Assembly: GCA_944321495.1 (NCBI GenBank)
Contig: CALULP010000010.1
Coordinates: 1 to 64,000, forward strand
From: an uncultured Bacteroides sp.
GTDB lineage: Bacteria > Bacteroidota > Bacteroidia > Bacteroidales > Bacteroidaceae
DNA length: 64,000 nucleotides
Direction: 5' to 3'
Program-made: the position numbers and the translations under genes
Notes under the pieces: model-generated
Database searches by the model: none
The model's input: only the letters and a program-made list of their open reading frames with translations
What the model was told of the DNA's origin: nothing
Shown: piece by piece, positions 16,892 to 26,832 of the stretch
Numbering within the stretch: position 1 is the first letter of the stretch
How the letters are laid out: each line of letters opens with the position of its first letter

Positions 16892-18361
16892 ATGAAAAAA
16901 ATGATTATATTAGCCTTGATGGCATGTCCTGTGGCAACCTTTGCCCAGCAGCATGTGACGCTGGATTTGCAACAGACCATCACTCTTGCCAACGATAGTT
17001 CGCTGGAGGCTTTCCGTGCCAAGAATATGTACCTCAGCGGTTACTGGGAATACCGCACCTATAAGGCCAACCGTTTGCCCAGCCTGATGTTGGACTTGAC
17101 TCCTGCCCAATATTATCGTGACATTACCCGCCGCTACGATTCGGAGGCCGACATTGATGTTTATCGTAGCCAGCAGTCGTTCTATGCTTATGGCAGTCTC
17201 TCTTTGGAACAGAATTTCGACCTGACTGGCGGTACGTTCTATGCCAATACTTCATTGGGCTACATGCGGAATTTTGGCAGCAACAAGTACACCCAGTACA
17301 CCAGTATCCCTTTCCAGATAGGTTATACGCAGGAACTGGTGGGGTATAATGCATTCCGTTGGGAACGCCGCATTGAGCCGTTGAAGTACGAGAAGGTGAA
17401 GAAAGAGTATATCTATAACGCAGAGCAGGTATCAGAGCAAGCCACCACATACTTTTTTGAGTTGGCCATGGCGCAGGCCGAATACGATTTGGCGCGTGAG
17501 AATGCCTTGAGTACCGATACCCTTTACCGCATTGGTGAGGAGCGTCTGAAGATTGCCGCCATCAGCCGTGCCGACTTGTTGACGTTGAAGCTGGACAAGG
17601 TGAATGCCGGCAATACGTTGCAGAATGCAACCAGTGCTTTGAAGCGTGCCATGTTTTCGCTGGCCTCTTTCCTGAACCTGCCCAAGGACACAAATATACG
17701 TCTGGTACTGCCCGGGAAACCGCAGATGCTTACCATACCGTTGGATGAGGCTTTGGCAATGGCTCGGGAAAATAACCCGCAATTCTTGGAGCTCCGGCAG
17801 AATGTGCTGGAAGCCGAGCAAGAGGTAGACCGTACCCGGAAGGAGTCGCGTTTCAATGCCAGCATCAACGCCAGTATAGGTTTTAACCAGGTGGCGGAAG
17901 ACATCGGCGGGGCTTACCGGCATCCCCTGCAACAGGACATGGTGTCGGTAAGTGTCTCTATCCCTTTGGTGGACTGGGGAGTGCGCAAAGGCAAATACAA
18001 CATGGCGAAGAATAATCTGAACGTGGTGCGTATTTCTTCCCGGCAGAGTGAAATCAGTATTGAGGAGGAAGTAATCATGACGGTCAACGACTTTAATGTC
18101 CAGCAAAGTCTGGTACAGAGTGCCGAAGAAGCCCTTGACCTTGCTATCTTGGCTTATGAGGAAACACGCCAACGCTTTATTATCGGTAAGGCGGATATCA
18201 GTAGCCTTACCCTGTCGTTGAATCGCCAGCAAGAGGCTCAGCGCAACTATATTTCCGCCCTCCAGGATTATTGGCTGAATTATTACAAGATACGGAAGTT
18301 GACGCTGTTTGACTTTGCTTCCGGCTTTTCTTTGTCTGACAAGTTTGACTACGCGCAATGA
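16892..18361 (+). CDS. TolC-family outer-membrane efflux channel
   Basis: Outer-membrane factor of 489 residues with a cleavable signal peptide ending near TFAQQ. Two long helical repeats each carry the pattern of OEP domains, including DEALAMARENNPQFLELRQ and VSVSIPLVDWGVRKGKYN. It forms the trimeric exit duct for the RND pump. It sits between the two permease genes, and its stop overlaps the start of the second permease by 4 bp (ATGA), indicating coupled expression. Confidence 0.92.
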   Translation: MKKMIILALMACPVATFAQQHVTLDLQQTITLANDSSLEAFRAKNMYLSGYWEYRTYKANRLPSLMLDLTPAQYYRDITRRYDSEADIDVYRSQQSFYAYGSLSLEQNFDLTGGTFYANTSLGYMRNFGSNKYTQYTSIPFQIGYTQELVGYNAFRWERRIEPLKYEKVKKEYIYNAEQVSEQATTYFFELAMAQAEYDLARENALSTDTLYRIGEERLKIAAISRADLLTLKLDKVNAGNTLQNATSALKRAMFSLASFLNLPKDTNIRLVLPGKPQMLTIPLDEALAMARENNPQFLELRQNVLEAEQEVDRTRKESRFNASINASIGFNQVAEDIGGAYRHPLQQDMVSVSVSIPLVDWGVRKGKYNMAKNNLNVVRISSRQSEISIEEEVIMTVNDFNVQQSLVQSAEEALDLAILAYEETRQRFIIGKADISSLTLSLNRQQEAQRNYISALQDYWLNYYKIRKLTLFDFASGFSLSDKFDYAQ

Positions 18362-21300
18362 GCAATCCTAATAAGACATTACCTTTTTCTTCGTTCACGC
18401 TTATCGTGGCATTCGTATGCCTCTCGTTGGTGGGTCTGGCGGTTATTCCCTTATTGCCGGTCAAACTGAATCCTTCGCGCAGCCTGCCCGGCTTTACCTT
18501 GAGTTTCAGCATGCCGGGCGCCTCGTCGCGGGTGGTGGAGATGGAAGTTACCAGCCGGTTGGAAGCCATGTTGTCACGCATTGTGGGGGTGGAAAACATC
18601 AGTTCCACTTCGGGCAACGGTTATGGCTACATTACAGTCGAACTGGACAAGCATGCCGATGTGGACATGGCCCGTTTTGAGGCATCCACTATTGTGCGGC
18701 AAACGTGGTCGGAGTTGCCCGATGGGGTAAGTTATCCGGTCATCCAGGTGAAGACGCCCGATGAAGAAGCCTTGCGCCCGTTCCTGTCTTTCACGCTGAA
18801 TGCCCCGTCATCACCTATACTTATCCAGCAATATGCGGAAGAGCACATTAAACCCCGCCTTGCCCGCTTGGACGGCATTTACAAAATAGAACTGAGCGGG
18901 GCAACCCCGATGGAATGGAGGTTGGAATATGACAGCGAGCAGCTGCGCCGTCTGGGCATTAGCGTAGACGATATCGCGACGGCTATTGACCGGCATTATC
19001 ATCGGGAGTTCCTGGGCATCCATAATGTGGAAACCGGCCAGGGAGGCGAGCAATGGATACGCCTGGCATTGGTGCCGGAAAAAGAGGAATACGGGCATTT
19101 CAATGCCGCCGATATTTCGGTGGAAGCAAAGGATGGTGAACTGATGCGGCTGGACAAACTGGTGCGCGTGGCACATGTGGAAGAAAAGCCCCAGAGCTAC
19201 TACCGCATCAATGGGTTGAACTCCGTTTACCTTTCCATTACAGCCGAGGAAACTGCCAACCAGCTTAAACTCAGTACGCAGGTGTACGAGGAAATGGAAA
19301 ACATCCGTCAGGTATTGCCGGCCGGTTATGAGATGCATGTCAGCTATGATGCCACCGAATATATCCGTGCGGAGTTGGATAAAATCTATTATCGCACGGC
19401 ACTCACGGTGGCTATTCTGCTGGCGTTCGTATGGCTCATCACCCGCCGCGTGAAATACCTGTTCTTGATAGTGGCCAGCCTGGCCATCAACATTTCCGTG
19501 GCCATCATTTTCTATTACCTCTTTGGCTTGGAGATGCAGCTGTACTCTTTGGCGGGCATTACCGTGTCGTTAAATCTGGTGATAGACAGTACGATTGTGA
19601 TGACCGACCACATCTTGCACCGGCACAACCTGAAGGCTTACATGTCCGTGTTGGCTGCCACCCTGACGACTATGGGGGCGCTGGTTATCATTTTCTTCCT
19701 GGACGAGGATATCCGCTTGAACCTGCAGGACTTTGCGGCGGTGGTCATTGTCAACCTGGCGGTGTCTTTGCTGGTATCGCTGTTTTTTGTCCCGTCCATG
19801 ATAGACAAGATAAAGCTGATGAAGGAAAACCGTAGAAAACCTCATCGCCGTTTATGGAACCGCATCCGTGACAGGGTACTTCCGCAGAAGTCCCGGCAAT
19901 GGGTCCTTGCGCATGCAGGACGGCGTCCGGCGGTTTATTTCACCCGTTTCTATGGCCGCATGATTGAATATACGGTACGCCGTCTTCGTTGGGTGGTGTG
20001 CCTGGTGTTGGTGCTGGGTTTTGGTTTGCCGGTTTTCCTGTTGCCTGAGAAACTGGAGAGCGAGGGCCGGTGGGCGGACCTGTACAACCGCACGCTGGGT
20101 TCGGCTACGTATAAGGAGAAGGTCAAGCCTGTTGTCGACAAGGCCTTGGGAGGTTCTTTGCGCCTGTTTGTGCAGAAAGTGTACGAGGGAAGCTATTTCA
20201 CGCGCAACGAGGAGGTTGTGCTCACTGCCAATGCCAACCTGCCTAACGGAAGCACCCTGGAGCAGATGAATACCTTGATAAAGCGTATGGAAACCTATCT
20301 GAGCCAGTTTAAGGAGATTCGCCAGTTTCATACGTCGATATATAGCCCTTTGCGTGCATCCATATCCATCTATTTCAAGAAAGAATACCAGCATAGCGGA
20401 TTCCCCTATACGCTGAAGGCGAACATGATTACCAAGGCGCTCCAATTAGGAGGAGGAAGCTGGAGCATCTATGGCCTGCAAGACCAGGGCTTCAGTAACG
20501 ATGTACGCGAGAATGCCGGTTCGTACCGGGTGGTGATGTACGGTTACAACTACGACGAACTGTATGAATGGGCAGACCGCTTGAAAGCGAAGCTGCTCGG
20601 GCACAGAAGAATCAAGGAGGTGAACATCAGTTCGGAGTTCACCTGGTGGAAAGACGACTATCAGGAATTCTATTTTGACCTGAACAAATACCGCATGGCG
20701 CAGGAAGGCATTGATGCCGCAACGCTCTTTGCTGCCGTGCGCCCCATCTTCGGGCGGGACATGGAGGTGGGCACGGTGACTACCGAGTCGGGCAGCGAGA
20801 AAGTAAGGCTGTCCTCCCGGCAGTCCCGCGAATACGATGTATGGGCTATGCAGTTCTATCCCTATGGCATGGATAACGGCAAGCACTACAAGCTTTCCGA
20901 ACTGGCTGCTGTGGAGAAAGGGCAAATGCCTCAGCAGATAGCCAAGGAGAACCAGCAGTACCGCCTGTGCCTGCAATACGAATATATAGGTTCCAATGAG
21001 ATGGGCAAACGCATCCTTGAGCAAGACCTGAAGGAGTTCAACCGCGGGTTGCCCATGGGCTATACCGCCGAGTCAGAGGACATGTATTACAGCTGGTATG
21101 GCAAGGATTACCGCCAATACCTGTTGCTGGGTGTAGTGATAGCCATCATTTTCTTTATCACTGCCATCCTGTTCAATTCGCTGCGCCAGCCGTTGGCCAT
21201 CGTCTTTATCATTCCGGTGTCCTACATCGGGGTGTTCCTCACATTCTATTGGTTCCGCCTGAATTTTGACCAAGGCGGTTTCGCCTCGTTCGTGCTGTTG

Positions 21301-21630
21301 TGCGGCATCACGGTGAACGCCAGCATTTACATCTTGAACGAGTACAACAGCCTGCGCCGCCGCTTCCCGCGTCTGGCCCCTCTGCGGGCTTATGTCAAGG
21401 CATGGAATGCCAAGGTGGTTCCTATTTTCCTGACGGTAGTGTCTACTATCTTGGGGTTCATTCCTTTCATGGTGGGCACGGACAAGGAGGCCTTCTGGTT
21501 CCCCTTGGCAGCGGGCACCATTGGGGGGCTGGTGATGTCTGTCATCGGCATCTTCCTTTTCCTGCCCGTGTTTGTGTTGCGGAAAAAGGATATCCGGAAC
21601 AGGCGGCGCAGAAGTGCCGTTCAAAAGTAG
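18358..21630 (+). CDS. RND efflux permease, second subunit
   Basis: Second RND pump of 1090 residues, clearly different in sequence from the one at 13751. TM4 reads LVIDSTIVMTD: Asp410 is kept, the neighbouring aspartate is Ser411, and the usual VEN is TDH. The AcrB Lys940 position is Asn987 (TVNASIY). The insert between TM6 and TM7 is basic (RRKPHRR) and longer than usual. Because adaptor and channel are single, the two permeases may form a mixed trimer (MdtBC-like) or use the same partners separately; the sequence cannot decide. Last gene of the operon. Confidence 0.9.
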   Translation: MSNPNKTLPFSSFTLIVAFVCLSLVGLAVIPLLPVKLNPSRSLPGFTLSFSMPGASSRVVEMEVTSRLEAMLSRIVGVENISSTSGNGYGYITVELDKHADVDMARFEASTIVRQTWSELPDGVSYPVIQVKTPDEEALRPFLSFTLNAPSSPILIQQYAEEHIKPRLARLDGIYKIELSGATPMEWRLEYDSEQLRRLGISVDDIATAIDRHYHREFLGIHNVETGQGGEQWIRLALVPEKEEYGHFNAADISVEAKDGELMRLDKLVRVAHVEEKPQSYYRINGLNSVYLSITAEETANQLKLSTQVYEEMENIRQVLPAGYEMHVSYDATEYIRAELDKIYYRTALTVAILLAFVWLITRRVKYLFLIVASLAINISVAIIFYYLFGLEMQLYSLAGITVSLNLVIDSTIVMTDHILHRHNLKAYMSVLAATLTTMGALVIIFFLDEDIRLNLQDFAAVVIVNLAVSLLVSLFFVPSMIDKIKLMKENRRKPHRRLWNRIRDRVLPQKSRQWVLAHAGRRPAVYFTRFYGRMIEYTVRRLRWVVCLVLVLGFGLPVFLLPEKLESEGRWADLYNRTLGSATYKEKVKPVVDKALGGSLRLFVQKVYEGSYFTRNEEVVLTANANLPNGSTLEQMNTLIKRMETYLSQFKEIRQFHTSIYSPLRASISIYFKKEYQHSGFPYTLKANMITKALQLGGGSWSIYGLQDQGFSNDVRENAGSYRVVMYGYNYDELYEWADRLKAKLLGHRRIKEVNISSEFTWWKDDYQEFYFDLNKYRMAQEGIDAATLFAAVRPIFGRDMEVGTVTTESGSEKVRLSSRQSREYDVWAMQFYPYGMDNGKHYKLSELAAVEKGQMPQQIAKENQQYRLCLQYEYIGSNEMGKRILEQDLKEFNRGLPMGYTAESEDMYYSWYGKDYRQYLLLGVVIAIIFFITAILFNSLRQPLAIVFIIPVSYIGVFLTFYWFRLNFDQGGFASFVLLCGITVNASIYILNEYNSLRRRFPRLAPLRAYVKAWNAKVVPIFLTVVSTILGFIPFMVGTDKEAFWFPLAAGTIGGLVMSVIGIFLFLPVFVLRKKDIRNRRRRSAVQK

Positions 21631-21723
21631 TCTTCGGTTTCCTTGTCCGGAAGTGCCCGGCACCCGGTGAAGGCTGGGTAAAACTTCCGGACGTCGTTGC
21701 TTCCTACCCCGGTCGTACCTCAG

Positions 21724-21739
21724 TCGTACCCCGGTCGGT
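21724..21739 (-). repeat. 16-nt dispersed repeat, copy A
   Basis: The reverse complement of this segment (ACCGACCGGGGTACGA) occurs exactly at 55949-55964. It lies in the 198-bp gap between the converging RND and nadK genes, among several overlapping GTCGTAC/CGGTCGTA direct repeats (21708-21755). No gene is visible in the gap. Confidence 0.85.
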
Positions 21740-21828
21740 ACTGGTTCGGTCGTATGGACCGAAGAAAACCGGGCAGAAGTGCGTACAAAGTACGGGGAAG
21801 ATGCGGGTGGGGAACGGTTGTCCGGGAG

Positions 21829-22698
21829 TCAGCGCACATCGGCGCCCCACATCATCTTGGTGCGGAGCGTGTCGAAGAAAATGTGGTTGAAGCGCTTGAC
21901 GACCTTGATGCTGTAGTCGGCGCGCCTGATGGAGAGGCGGGTGTTCTCTTTGCACGACTCGCTGCGCCCGTCGATGGCTACCAGGAAGTTGTGGCTGCGG
22001 CTTTCCACGTCGAGGGTGATTTCCCAGTCGTCGCAGATGACGATGGGACGCATGTTGAGGCTGTGTGGCGCTACGGGGGTGATGGCGATGGTCTTGCTGT
22101 GGGGCACGATGATGGGGCCTCCCACGCTCAGCGAGTAGGCGGTAGAGCCGGTGGGGGTGGCCACGATGAGCCCGTCGGCCTGGTAAGTGGTGAGGGGGGC
22201 GCCGTTGATGGCGGTGTGTATGCTTATCATCGACGAGCTGTCGCGTTTCAGCACGGCTATTTCGTTGAGGGCGTAGGGCGACTGCATCAGGTGCTCGTCG
22301 TTGCAGCGCAGTTGCAGCACGCTGCGTTCTTCTATCTTGTAGCGGTGGTCGTAGATTTCGTCCAGGGTCTCTTCCATTTCTTCGGGGGATATGTCTGCCA
22401 GGAAGCCCAGGCGGCCGGTATTGATGCCCAAGATGGGGATGTTTTTGCTGCCTACGCGGCTGGCGGCTTTCAGGAAAGTGCCGTCGCCCCCGAGGCTGAT
22501 GACCATGTCTGCCTGGAAGTCGTCGCCGTCAAACAGTTCGGCGCCGGGAAGGGTGAGGTGCATTTCGCGGGTAAGGAACCGGTGGAACTCGCGGCAGATG
22601 CATAACTGGGCGCGGCGTTTTTCCAGCAGGCGGAACAAGGTGGCGGCGTGCGACGACTTGTGGGCTTGGTAGTTGTTTCCGAATAGGGCGAATTTCAT
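21829..22698 (-). CDS. nadK: NAD kinase
   Basis: ATP-dependent cytosolic kinase that makes NADP from NAD. At 289 residues it is a typical length. The ATP/NAD loop GGDGT is at residues 70-74 in [19 protein letters not shown] and the glycine-rich [16 protein letters not shown] complete the NAD kinase signatures. It is divergently oriented to pdxJ; on its strand a near-match to the -7 box (CATCTTTG) lies about 30 bp before the ATG. Single-gene unit converging on the RND operon. Confidence 0.95.
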   Translation of the reverse strand: MKFALFGNNYQAHKSSHAATLFRLLEKRRAQLCICREFHRFLTREMHLTLPGAELFDGDDFQADMVISLGGDGTFLKAASRVGSKNIPILGINTGRLGFLADISPEEMEETLDEIYDHRYKIEERSVLQLRCNDEHLMQSPYALNEIAVLKRDSSSMISIHTAINGAPLTTYQADGLIVATPTGSTAYSLSVGGPIIVPHSKTIAITPVAPHSLNMRPIVICDDWEITLDVESRSHNFLVAIDGRSESCKENTRLSIRRADYSIKVVKRFNHIFFDTLRTKMMWGADVR

Positions 22699-22775
22699 GT
22701 TTTGTCCGATATGTTACGATGATGCAAAGATGCTATTTTTTTCCTATAAAGCGGTTATGGTATCACTATTATTTG

Positions 22776-22783
22776 TACTTTTG
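22776..22783 (+). promoter_or_regulatory. -7 promoter box of the pdxJ operon
   Basis: TACTTTTG matches TAnnTTTG exactly, 21 bp before the chosen pdxJ ATG, which supports the start at 22805. No clear -33 box seen. Confidence 0.55.
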
Positions 22784-22804
22784 CCGCGAACTATAAGCGA
22801 AACT

Positions 22805-23518
22805 ATGACAAAATTAAGCGTGAATATCAATAAGGTCGCTACTTTGAGGAATGCCCGTGGAGGCAATGTGCCGAACGTGTCGAAGGTAGCATTGGATTGT
22901 GAATCTTTTGGTGCAGACGGCATTACGGTGCATCCCCGTCCCGACGAGCGGCACATCCGCAAGACGGATGTTTTTGAACTTCGCCCTTTGCTGCGCACGG
23001 AATTCAACATCGAGGGTTATCCGTCGCCCGATTTTATAGATTTGGTGCTGAAGGTGAAGCCCCACCAGGTGACACTGGTACCCGACAGCCCCACGCAGTT
23101 GACATCGAATGCGGGCTGGGACACGAAAGCCAACTTTAATTTCCTGAGCGAGGTGCTGGACGGGTTCAACAATGCGGGCATCCGTACATCGGTGTTCGTG
23201 TCGACCGATTCCGAGATGATAGAATATGCCGCCAAGGCGGGCGCCGATCGTGTGGAGCTTTATACCGAGCCTTATGCTTCGGCCTATGCCAAGGACAAAG
23301 AAGCGGCGGTGGCTCCCTTTGTAGAGGCTGCGAAGGTGGCACGCAAGTTGGGCTTGGGCCTGAATGCCGGGCACGACTTGAATCTGGAGAACTTGAATTT
23401 CTTTTATAAAAACATTCCTTGGCTGGACGAGGTGTCCATAGGCCATGCGCTGATTAGCGATGCCTTGTACTTGGGGCTACAGCGTACCATCCAGGAATAT
23501 AAAAAATGTCTGAGCTGA
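22805..23518 (+). CDS. pdxJ: Pyridoxine 5'-phosphate synthase
   Basis: Catalyses the last step of the DXP-dependent vitamin B6 route, condensing 1-deoxyxylulose 5-phosphate with 3-amino-2-oxopropyl phosphate. The TIM-barrel protein of 237 residues begins [20 protein letters not shown], and [10 protein letters not shown] is the family active-site segment. Start 22805 was chosen because it matches the family N-terminus and lies just behind a consensus -7 box, although the frame is open from 22673. Its 3' end overlaps the exbB-like gene by 13 bp. Confidence 0.95.
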   Translation: MTKLSVNINKVATLRNARGGNVPNVSKVALDCESFGADGITVHPRPDERHIRKTDVFELRPLLRTEFNIEGYPSPDFIDLVLKVKPHQVTLVPDSPTQLTSNAGWDTKANFNFLSEVLDGFNNAGIRTSVFVSTDSEMIEYAAKAGADRVELYTEPYASAYAKDKEAAVAPFVEAAKVARKLGLGLNAGHDLNLENLNFFYKNIPWLDEVSIGHALISDALYLGLQRTIQEYKKCLS

Positions 23519-24246
23519 TGGGTATGTTTGGTTTGTTGGCACAGGCCGTTCCGGCTCTTTCCGAAGCCGTGGCAGGCGAAAACCCGGTACTGACCCCTGT
23601 GGCGGTTGCCGATGAAATGAACTTGTGGGACATGGCGGTAAAGGGAGGCTGGATCATGATTGTGCTGGCGGCCTTGTCGGTGTTGTGCTTCTATATCTTG
23701 TTTGAGCGGAATTACGTCATCCGCAAGGCCGGCAAGGAAGACCCTACGTTCATGGACCGGATAAAAGACTACATTCAAAGCGGGGAAATCAAGGCCGCCG
23801 TGGCTTACTGCCGGGCTGTGGACACACCTTCCGCGCGCATGATTGAAAAGGGCATCAGCCGCCTGGGGCGCCCTGCCAACGACGTGCAGGCAGCTATTGA
23901 GAATGTGGGCAACTTTGAGGTCGCCAAGCTGGAAAAGGGGCTCACCATCATGGCCACCATTGCCGGTGGCGCGCCGATGATTGGCTTCTTGGGCACGGTG
24001 ACGGGCATGGTAAAAGCTTTCTTCGAGATGGCGAATGCGGGCAATAACATTGACATCACCCTGCTTTCCGGCGGCATATACGAGGCCATGATAACGACCG
24101 TGGGCGGACTGATAGTGGGCATCATCGCCATGTTTGCCTACAATTATCTGGTGACGCTGGTGGACGGCGTGGTCAACAAGATGGAAGGCAAGACCATGGC
24201 TTTCATGGACTTGCTGGAAGAACCGTCGCAACAGGCAAAGGAATAA
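23506..24246 (+). CDS. exbB: MotA/TolQ/ExbB proton-channel family protein
   Basis: Inner-membrane proton channel subunit that powers TonB-dependent outer-membrane transport. Protein of 246 residues with three membrane segments: one near residue 45-65 ([18 protein letters not shown]) and a pair near 155-215. The pair contains the conserved [17 protein letters not shown] and [17 protein letters not shown]. It overlaps pdxJ by 13 bp and precedes exbD and tonB-like genes, a complete energising set. Whether it serves TonB or a Tol-like process is not decidable, but the tonB neighbour favours ExbB. Confidence 0.9.
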   Translation: MSELMGMFGLLAQAVPALSEAVAGENPVLTPVAVADEMNLWDMAVKGGWIMIVLAALSVLCFYILFERNYVIRKAGKEDPTFMDRIKDYIQSGEIKAAVAYCRAVDTPSARMIEKGISRLGRPANDVQAAIENVGNFEVAKLEKGLTIMATIAGGAPMIGFLGTVTGMVKAFFEMANAGNNIDITLLSGGIYEAMITTVGGLIVGIIAMFAYNYLVTLVDGVVNKMEGKTMAFMDLLEEPSQQAKE

Positions 24247-24272
24247 TAACCCCCCGATAACGGATTTGGACT

Positions 24273-24686
24273 GTGTTAAAACGCAACGCTAAAATATCGC
24301 CCGTTTTCAGCATGGCATCCATGACGGATGTCATCTTCCTGCTGCTGATATTTTTCATGATTACTTCGACGATGGTGTCACCCAATGCCATTAAGGTGCT
24401 TTTGCCCCAAGGCAAGGAGCAGACTTCGGCCAAACCGTTGACGCGGGTGATTATCGACAAGGACTTGAATTATTATGCGGCATTCGGCAACGACCGTGAG
24501 CAGCCGTTGAGCGTGGAGGAACTGGCTCCTTTCCTGCAAGGGTGTGCGGAGCGGGAGCCGGAGATGTATGTGGCCCTGTATGCCGACGAGTCGGTTCCCT
24601 ATCGCGAGATTGTGAAGGTGCTGAACATAGCCAATGAAAACCATTTCAAGATGGTGCTGGCTACCCGTCCGCCGGAAACGGATTGA
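24273..24686 (+). CDS. exbD: ExbD/TolR-family biopolymer transport protein
   Basis: Partner of ExbB: one membrane helix and a periplasmic domain. Protein of 137 residues. SMASMTDVIFLLLIFFM contains the conserved aspartate of the transmembrane proton path. The GTG at 24273 is used because an in-frame stop at 24258 leaves no ATG upstream. The C-terminal half (MYVALYADESVPY...) is the usual periplasmic domain. Confidence 0.9.
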   Translation: MLKRNAKISPVFSMASMTDVIFLLLIFFMITSTMVSPNAIKVLLPQGKEQTSAKPLTRVIIDKDLNYYAAFGNDREQPLSVEELAPFLQGCAEREPEMYVALYADESVPYREIVKVLNIANENHFKMVLATRPPETD

Positions 24687-24727
24687 ATATGGAATTATGA
24701 GAATGGAAAGGAGATAGGAGAAGAGGC

Positions 24728-24762
24728 AAAATTCTTCAATCTTCATTATTGGTTCTTCATTA
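24728..24762 (+). repeat. TTCTTCAT-type intergenic repeat
   Basis: AAATTCTTCAATCTTCATT followed by a spaced TTCTTCATT lies just before the tonB-like start. The same family occurs at 26139, 30517 and 39933, always near the 5' end of a gene. Confidence 0.7.
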
Positions 24763-24772
24763 AAATAGCTTT

Positions 24773-25555
24773 ATGGCAGACCGTAAGAAGAAAGGGAAGT
24801 ACATCGGTTGGACAGGTGCCGTGTTGGTGCATGTCCTGTTGGTGTGCTTTTTGTTTCTGATGAGTTTCCAAAGGCCGTTGCCCGGCGAGGAGAGCGGCAT
24901 GCCGGTCATGCTGGGCGATGCGCCCGATGCCGGAGGCTTTTCCGACCCCTCGCTGGTTGATGTGGAAGTGATGCCTCAGGCTGACCCGTTTCCTGAGGTG
25001 GAGGACGCGGCAGAGCCGGAACTCCTGACGCAGGACTATGAAGAAACCGTGGCTTTGGAGCCTGAGAAAACCGAGGCGGAGAAAGCCGAAGAAGCCCGGT
25101 TGAAAGCGGAGGCGGAAGCCGAGCGGGCGCGCAAGGAGGCCGAAGAGGCTGCGCGTCGGAGGGTTGCCGGCGCTTTTGGCAGGGGCGCGCAGATGGAAAG
25201 CCGGGGGGAGGCGGCGGGCGAAGGCTTGCAGGGAAGTGCCGCAGGCAATGCCCCCGAAGGAAAGGCCACCGGTGTGGGCGGATATGGCACTTTTGACTTG
25301 GGCGGACGCTCCATTGGCGAAGGCGGACTGCCGCGCCCGGTGTACAACGTGCAGGATGAAGGCCGCGTGGTAGTGACCATTACCGTGAATCCGGCGGGCG
25401 AGGTGATTGCCACCGCCATCAACCGGCAGACCAATACGGTAAATCCCGCCTTGCGCAAGGCGGCGGAAGACGCGGCGCGGAAAGCACGCTTCAATGCCGT
25501 GAGCGGGGTGGACAACCAGGTAGGTACGATAACATATTATTTCAATCTAAAATAG
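24773..25555 (+). CDS. tonB: TonB-family energy transducer
   Basis: Protein of 260 residues. A cytoplasmic lysine-rich start, one membrane helix (~13-32) and a long acidic spacer are followed by an alanine/glutamate-rich charged helix (~95-125). A glycine-rich linker leads to the C-terminal TonB/TolA-like domain (RVVVTITVNPAGEVIATAI, residues ~197-215, to the end). The helix resembles TolA more than classic proline-rich TonB, so a TolA-like role is possible. It follows exbB-exbD in the same orientation. Confidence 0.82.
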   Translation: MADRKKKGKYIGWTGAVLVHVLLVCFLFLMSFQRPLPGEESGMPVMLGDAPDAGGFSDPSLVDVEVMPQADPFPEVEDAAEPELLTQDYEETVALEPEKTEAEKAEEARLKAEAEAERARKEAEEAARRRVAGAFGRGAQMESRGEAAGEGLQGSAAGNAPEGKATGVGGYGTFDLGGRSIGEGGLPRPVYNVQDEGRVVVTITVNPAGEVIATAINRQTNTVNPALRKAAEDAARKARFNAVSGVDNQVGTITYYFNLK

Positions 25556-25568
25556 AGGAGATTCGATT

Positions 25569-26117
25569 ATGGGAACAGTTTATGTGTTTTTTGCAGACGG
25601 CTTTGAGGAAATGGAAGCCTTTGCTTCAGTCGACATTTTGAGACGTGCGGGACTTACGGTGCAGATGGTATCGGTAACGCCCGATGAGATTGTAAAGGGC
25701 GCGCACGGTGTGCCGGTGCTGTGCGATAAGAATATAGCCAATTGCGATTTCTTCGATGCAAACCTTATTGTGTTGCCCGGTGGCCTGCCCGGGGCTACTA
25801 CCTTGGCAGAGAGCAAAGAACTGTGCAACCTGGTATTGAAGTTTGCCGGGGAAAACAAGCCGATGGCAGCCATTTGTGCCGCTCCCTTGGTGTTTGGCAA
25901 GCTGGGTGTGCTGAAGGGCAAGAAGGCTACCTGCTACCCGGGCTTTGACAAGTACCTGGAGGGTGCCGAATATACCGGTGCCATGGTAGAGCGCGATGGC
26001 AACATCGTGACCGGCAAGGGACCCGGCGCTTCCATCAAGTTTGCCTTGGCGTTGGTAGAACTGATGGTGGGCAGAGAGAAAGTGAAAGAGCTGGAAGAGG
26101 CCATGTGCATCCGGTAA
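25569..26117 (+). CDS. DJ-1/PfpI family protein (YajL-like)
   Basis: Protein of 182 residues of the DJ-1/ThiJ superfamily. It has the conserved glutamate in ADGFEEMEA (near residue 17) and the nucleophile-elbow cysteine in AAICAAPLVFG (near residue 101). The family includes glyoxalases/deglycases and chaperone-like stress proteins; the exact substrate cannot be read from sequence. It starts 13 bp after the tonB-like gene with an upstream GAGGAG, so it is probably in the same transcript. Length and motifs are complete. Confidence 0.88.
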   Translation: MGTVYVFFADGFEEMEAFASVDILRRAGLTVQMVSVTPDEIVKGAHGVPVLCDKNIANCDFFDANLIVLPGGLPGATTLAESKELCNLVLKFAGENKPMAAICAAPLVFGKLGVLKGKKATCYPGFDKYLEGAEYTGAMVERDGNIVTGKGPGASIKFALALVELMVGREKVKELEEAMCIR

Positions 26118-26138
26118 AATTGAAAAATAAGAATTCTC

Positions 26139-26156
26139 AATTCTTCATTCTTCATT
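26139..26156 (+). repeat. TTCTTCAT-type intergenic repeat
   Basis: AATTCTTCATTCTTCATT, identical over 18 nt to 30518-30535. It ends 1 bp before the ispD start codon, so it occupies the place of the ribosome-binding site. Confidence 0.85.
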
Positions 26157-26157
26157 A

Positions 26158-26832
26158 ATGGAGTATGCAGTAATCGTTGCAGGCGGCAAGGGGCTCCGCA
26201 TGGGGGCAGACCTCCCCAAGCAGTTCCTTCCGGTGGGCGGGAAACCGGTGCTGATGCGCACGCTGGAGGCGTTTTACGCTTACAGTCCGGCGGTGCGCAT
26301 CATCTTGGTGTTGCCGCACGACCAGCAGGCGTATTGGGCGGGGCTGTGCCGGGAATACCGTTTCTGCGTACCCCATGAAGTGGCAGACGGCGGGGCTACG
26401 CGTTTCCACTCCGTGCAACAGGGGCTTCGGCGGGTAGAAACGCCCGGACTGGTGGCGGTACACGACGGGGTGCGCCCGTTTGTGTCGCAGGAGGTCATTG
26501 CCCGTTGTTTCCGGTTGGCGGCAGAGAAGCGTGCCGTGGTTCCGGTGACGGATGTGGTGGAAACCCTCCGCCTGGTGGAAGGCTGCACGAGCCGGACGGT
26601 GAGCCGGGATGCTTATAAGTTGGTGCAGACTCCCCAAGTGTTTGACGCCGCGTTGCTGAAAGAAGCCTACTCCCGGGAATATAGCCCGGCTTTTACCGAT
26701 GATGCCTCCGTGGTGGAAGCCATGGGCATGCCCGTGTGCCTGACGGAGGGCAACCGTGAAAACATCAAGATAACCACTCCTTTCGATTTGAAAGTGGCAG
26801 AAGCGTTGGCAGGTGCGTCATGTTCGATTTGA
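26158..26832 (+). CDS. ispD: 2-C-methyl-D-erythritol 4-phosphate cytidylyltransferase
   Basis: Third step of the MEP isoprenoid pathway: transfers CMP to methylerythritol 4-phosphate. Protein of 224 residues with the nucleotide-binding N-terminus [20 protein letters not shown] (glycine loop, conserved Arg and Lys). VHDGVRPFV and [11 protein letters not shown] complete the family motifs. The start ATG is directly preceded by a TTCTTCAT repeat. It overlaps recG by 13 bp, so the pair is probably co-transcribed. Confidence 0.95.
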   Translation: MEYAVIVAGGKGLRMGADLPKQFLPVGGKPVLMRTLEAFYAYSPAVRIILVLPHDQQAYWAGLCREYRFCVPHEVADGGATRFHSVQQGLRRVETPGLVAVHDGVRPFVSQEVIARCFRLAAEKRAVVPVTDVVETLRLVEGCTSRTVSRDAYKLVQTPQVFDAALLKEAYSREYSPAFTDDASVVEAMGMPVCLTEGNRENIKITTPFDLKVAEALAGASCSI

